From Eggerthellales bacterium UBA948 (GTDB taxonomy: Bacteria; Actinomycetota; Coriobacteriia; Coriobacteriales; UBA8131): 8,371 nt of DNA. The notes under the pieces were generated by a model. It made no database searches, was not told the origin of the DNA, and was given only the letters and a program-made list of their open reading frames with translations. Positions 6,152 to 8,371 of the stretch are shown here, piece after piece. Location of the stretch: contig DBCW01000080.1 in assembly GCA_002293265.1 (NCBI GenBank), forward strand, positions 1-8,371. The letters are read 5' to 3'. The position numbers and the translations under genes were made by a program. The first letter of the stretch is position 1; every line of letters begins with the position of its first letter.

Positions 6152-7141
6152 CTAAAAGAACAGTCCAAGAGCAAACGTGAACACTGCACCCATAAGCGCT
6201 GCGACCGGCAACGTTATCACCCAAGTTGTAACAATATCTTTAGCGATCTTCCATTTTACTGACTTGAGTCGTCGCGAGCTGCCAACACCCATGACAGAAG
6301 TTGTAATCACGTGTGTGGTTGATATTGGTGCATGAAGCATTGTCATAAGACCAATTACAGCAGCCGATGTAGTTTGTGCGGCAAACCCCCCCGCCGGTTC
6401 CAGCTTTGTAACTCCGCTGCCCATTGTCTTCATAATCTTCCAACCCCCTACCGACGTGCCTAAGGCCATAACCGCGCCGCATAAAATTTTGACCCAAAGC
6501 GGAATATGCCCAGGATCAGCAAGCATTCCCGCCGAAAACAGTGCCATCGTAATGATACCCATTGTTTTTTGTGCATCGTTAGTACCGTGCATAAACGCCA
6601 CAGAGGCTGCAGAAAATATCTGAAGACGCAAAAATACCTTATTCACTTTATTGCGAGGAATTCGGTGTACCAAGAAATTAATGAGTTTCATCACCATGTA
6701 ACCTAATACAAAACCTATCAAAGGCGATGTGAAAAGTGGAATAACAACTTTACTGAGCACGCCATCCCAAATAATCCCGTCAAAACTTGACGCATAGACC
6801 AGCGCCGCGCCAATAAGACTGCCGATCAATGCATGCGAGGAGGAGCTTGGAATCCCTTTCCACCATGTTATGAGGTTCCAGGTAATTGCCCCCAGTAAAG
6901 TGCCCAGTATTACATAGAGCTCTAATGGATCTTCGACAAGACCTACGCTGATGGTTTTTGCAACACCTTCAAACACTAGAGCACCAAAGAAGTTCATAAC
7001 TGCAGCAAGTAAAATTGCTGCAACAACCGAAAGCGCACGCGTATATACAGAAGTTGCAATCGCGTTGGCTGTATCATGAAATCCATTAATAAACTCAAAC
7101 ACCAAAGCGAAGACAATTACGCAAACTATCAAAACTTCCAT
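6152..7141 (-). CDS. PiT-family inorganic phosphate transporter
   Basis: This is a 329-residue polytopic membrane protein that imports phosphate, or metal-phosphate, using the proton or sodium gradient. Both family signatures are present: GFHDTANAIATS (20-31) in the first half and FMHGTNDAQKTMG (183-195) in the second. The conserved GIPSSSSHALIGSLIG (96-111) and PISTTHVIT (272-280) belong to the inverted-repeat core. Its length fits the short bacterial PiT subgroup without a large central loop. Many PiT genes in Gram-positive bacteria are paired with a PhoU-like (DUF47) gene. None lies next to this one, and the following gene encodes the membrane/cyclo-ligase fusion. The ATG is preceded by a duplicated Shine-Dalgarno. 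No Pho box was recognised in the 152-base upstream gap. Confidence 0.94.
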   Translation of the reverse strand: MEVLIVCVIVFALVFEFINGFHDTANAIATSVYTRALSVVAAILLAAVMNFFGALVFEGVAKTISVGLVEDPLELYVILGTLLGAITWNLITWWKGIPSSSSHALIGSLIGAALVYASSFDGIIWDGVLSKVVIPLFTSPLIGFVLGYMVMKLINFLVHRIPRNKVNKVFLRLQIFSAASVAFMHGTNDAQKTMGIITMALFSAGMLADPGHIPLWVKILCGAVMALGTSVGGWKIMKTMGSGVTKLEPAGGFAAQTTSAAVIGLMTMLHAPISTTHVITTSVMGVGSSRRLKSVKWKIAKDIVTTWVITLPVAALMGAVFTFALGLFF

Positions 7142-7142
7142 T

Positions 7143-7158
7143 AAGCTTCCAAGCTTCC
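7143..7158 (-). promoter_or_regulatory. Tandem 8-bp repeat doubling the Shine-Dalgarno of the phosphate transporter
   Basis: AAGCTTCC occurs twice head to tail (7143-7150 and 7151-7158), so the minus strand reads GGAAGCTT twice before ATG. The nearer GGAA sits five bases from the start codon. The farther one, extended to AAAGGAAG, sits about 13 bases away. Confidence 0.6.
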
Positions 7159-7185
7159 TTTATCATCATATTTAACCACTTTTCA

Positions 7186-7228
7186 AGCAGGCTGCAGATA
7201 ACATGAAACGCAGTTAAATCAGCCTGCT
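7186..7228. repeat. 9-bp inverted repeat in the leader of the phosphate transporter gene
   Basis: AGCAGGCTG (7186-7194) and CAGCCTGCT (7220-7228) are perfect complements separated by 25 bases. The interior can add a four-pair TAAC/GTTA stem. It falls between the candidate -10 at 7234-7239 and the start codon, so it could fold in the 5' leader RNA. No T run follows on either strand, so it is not a simple terminator. The rest of the 152-base gap (7142-7293) also holds a 7-bp inverted repeat, GCAGCTA/TAGCTGC (7277-7283, 7295-7301), that overlaps the channel gene's stop codon. Confidence 0.45.
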
Positions 7229-7233
7229 ACGAA

Positions 7234-7239
7234 TTATAT
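7234..7239 (-). promoter_or_regulatory. Candidate -10 box for the phosphate transporter and fusion gene
   Basis: A perfect TATAAT on the minus strand lies about 93 bases before the transporter ATG, in an AT-rich stretch. No convincing -35 exists at 16-18 bases spacing and there is no TGN extension, so this rests on the hexamer alone. Confidence 0.3.
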
Positions 7240-7293
7240 AGTATTGCTAAGTAAATAACCCGGCTTCTTAGTTATTGCAGCTATTCAAGTTAA

Positions 7294-8148
7294 TTAGCTG
7301 CTTGCCTGACTGGCTTTTTTCGCATAAATGATCCAGTATACAAGTCCGACCAAAACGGCTCCGCCAATAATATTTCCTATAGTAGCAGCAGATATGTTGT
7401 AAAAGATTCCAAATACATCCAGTTGCGAAATATCTGCAGAACCTATGTAGTTGAACCCTGAAAGCTTCATCACCAGACCCATTGGTAAAAAGAACATATT
7501 TGCCACACAGTGCTCATACCCACAAGCTACAAACGCAGTAATAGGCAACATGATGCCAAAAAACTTGTCAACGACAGTTCGTGATGCATAACCTATCCAT
7601 ACAGCCAAGCAAACCAAAAGGTTACATATGATTCCTTTGAGCATGATTACATGCCAGGGTTGAGCAATTTTACTCGTAGCTACTGTGATCATAGCGTTTC
7701 CGACAGCATCACCATTTATTGCCCAAAAATTTGAAAAGAACAAAATGGCAACCATGAAAAGTGAACCTACAAGGTTTCCGAGCCAAACAATCGCCCAGTT
7801 CTTGAACATAGTTGACCAGGCTATTTTTTTTGACATTTTCGCACAGATCAACAAGGTGTTGCCGGTAAACAGTTCTGCACCGGCACAAATTACGAGAAAC
7901 AGCCCAAGCAAAAAGGCAAATGATCCAAGAAGCTGGGTAGCCAAAAAAGGTATCGTTGGATCCGACTTCATGAACAACATGTACATGCCACCCATAGCTA
8001 TGAACATTCCTGCCAAAACTGACAACATAAAAACCTGCAAAAAAGGCATATTCGCTTTTGTTTCTCCGGTTGTAATGGCCTTGCTTACAATTTCTGATGG
8101 GGTTAATGCGTCTGGGCGCAGCGCTTTTACGTCTTGACTATCTAACAT
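7294..8148 (-). CDS. Formate/nitrite transporter family channel (FocA/NirC-like)
   Basis: This is a 284-residue FNT-family membrane protein with six helices, predicted to form pentameric channels for formate or another small monovalent anion. From the ATG at 8148 the hallmarks are AGAELFTGN (89-97), the second half-site NLLVCLAVW (176-184), GYEHCVANMFF (210-220) with the central pore His213, and GNIIGG (258-263). The neighbouring folD gene and the cyclo-ligase fusion favour formate as substrate over nitrite. An in-frame TTG at 8172 would add eight residues but has no Shine-Dalgarno. The ATG is also poorly served, because AAAGG lies about 16 bases upstream, so the start is uncertain. It probably shares a transcript with folD, 84 bases upstream. 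Confidence 0.92.
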   Translation of the reverse strand: MLDSQDVKALRPDALTPSEIVSKAITTGETKANMPFLQVFMLSVLAGMFIAMGGMYMLFMKSDPTIPFLATQLLGSFAFLLGLFLVICAGAELFTGNTLLICAKMSKKIAWSTMFKNWAIVWLGNLVGSLFMVAILFFSNFWAINGDAVGNAMITVATSKIAQPWHVIMLKGIICNLLVCLAVWIGYASRTVVDKFFGIMLPITAFVACGYEHCVANMFFLPMGLVMKLSGFNYIGSADISQLDVFGIFYNISAATIGNIIGGAVLVGLVYWIIYAKKASQASS

Positions 8149-8181
8149 CTTGATACTTGCACTACCTTTCAATTAAAACTG

Positions 8182-8197
8182 ATATTAACTCTAATAT
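8182..8197. other. Short AT-rich palindrome between folD and the channel gene
   Basis: ATATTA (8182-8187) and TAATAT (8192-8197) flank ACTC. It is symmetric like an operator and sits 30-50 bases before the channel start. It is short and AT-only, so chance is a real possibility, and it does not match the FNR TTGAT-N4-ATCAA pattern. Confidence 0.25.
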
Positions 8198-8232
8198 TGC
8201 CAACATTTACCCCAGCGGCGTATGAATACTTA

Positions 8233-8371
8233 CTATGTAATTCCTGCTGCCTCAACTACGTGTTTTGCCAAAACACTGGTAGTGACGGCACCTACTCCCC
8301 CTGGCACCGGTGTTATCGCTGATACGACCTGATGCGCTGAGTCATAATCAACATCACCCACCATCACTCCT
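8233..8371 (-). CDS. folD: FolD, methylenetetrahydrofolate dehydrogenase/methenyltetrahydrofolate cyclohydrolase, C-terminal end
   Basis: Only the last 45 codons and the TAG stop (8235-8233) are in the window, and the gene continues past the right edge. The translation starts [14 protein letters not shown] and contains [16 protein letters not shown]. This is the FolD C-terminal signature (GDV, then ITPVPGGVG before the last helix). FolD interconverts 5,10-methylene-THF, 5,10-methenyl-THF and 10-formyl-THF in the cytosol with NAD(P)+. The usual GPMT after PVPGGV reads GAVT here, a modest variation. Its product pool connects directly to formate (through formate-THF ligase) and to 5-formyl-THF, matching the channel and the cyclo-ligase fusion downstream. 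Confidence 0.93.
   Translation of the reverse strand, partial: GVMVGDVDYDSAHQVVSAITPVPGGVGAVTTSVLAKHVVEAAGIT

Noticed and set aside
7257..7301. Inverted repeats after the channel gene as an intrinsic terminator (AATAAC/GTTATT and GCAGCTA/TAGCTGC)
   Set aside because: The stems are only 6-7 bp with 11-base loops, and no run of T follows on the minus strand.
7685..8137. Plus-strand open frame of 150 codons opposite the FNT channel gene
   Set aside because: It is antisense to a well-supported gene, has no recognisable domain, and its composition mirrors the opposite strand.

Overview
The window reads almost entirely on the minus strand. Seven coding regions run from the right edge to the left, and they end against a plus-strand tRNA at the left edge. 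By eye the base composition is moderately AT-rich. The gene set (formate/nitrite channel, folate one-carbon enzymes, LytS/LytTR two-component pair, TTG and GTG starts) suits an anaerobic or fermentative Gram-positive bacterium. The wording of the kinase H-box region recalls Actinomycetota of the class Coriobacteriia, but this is recollection and not a search result, so the taxonomic call is weak.

Right part (8371 to 4573), in order of transcription: the last 45 codons of folD (methylene-tetrahydrofolate dehydrogenase/cyclohydrolase), a FocA/NirC-type formate/nitrite channel, a PiT-family inorganic phosphate transporter, and, 19 bases after it, an unusual protein. That protein joins about 325 residues of multi-pass membrane sequence to a complete-length but diverged 5-formyltetrahydrofolate cyclo-ligase. 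Three of the four genes touch formate or formyl-folate chemistry, so this half looks like a one-carbon/formate neighbourhood with a phosphate transporter inside it. The 152-base gap before the phosphate transporter is the longest gene-free stretch. It holds a candidate -10 box, a 9-bp inverted repeat and a tandem 8-bp repeat that duplicates the Shine-Dalgarno sequence.

Left part (4570 to 167): an extended -10 promoter followed at once by an imperfect hairpin leads into a tight four-gene unit. Its members are a family 2-like glycosyltransferase with a low-complexity acidic tail, a TSUP (TauE/SafE) anion exporter, a LytS-type sensor histidine kinase with a GAF-like region, and a LytTR response regulator. 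Gaps are 16 and 31 bases, and the kinase and regulator overlap by 23 bases, so the four are probably cotranscribed. The pair may control the transporter, the glycosyltransferase or both.

Left edge: a tRNA-Leu(UAA) lacking its first six bases and, 19 bases after its CCA, a near-perfect 30-bp palindrome that looks like a dispersed REP-like repeat. No insertion sequence, CRISPR array, phage gene or clear pseudogene was seen. The best candidates for something undescribed are the membrane/cyclo-ligase fusion and the glycosyltransferase with its tail.
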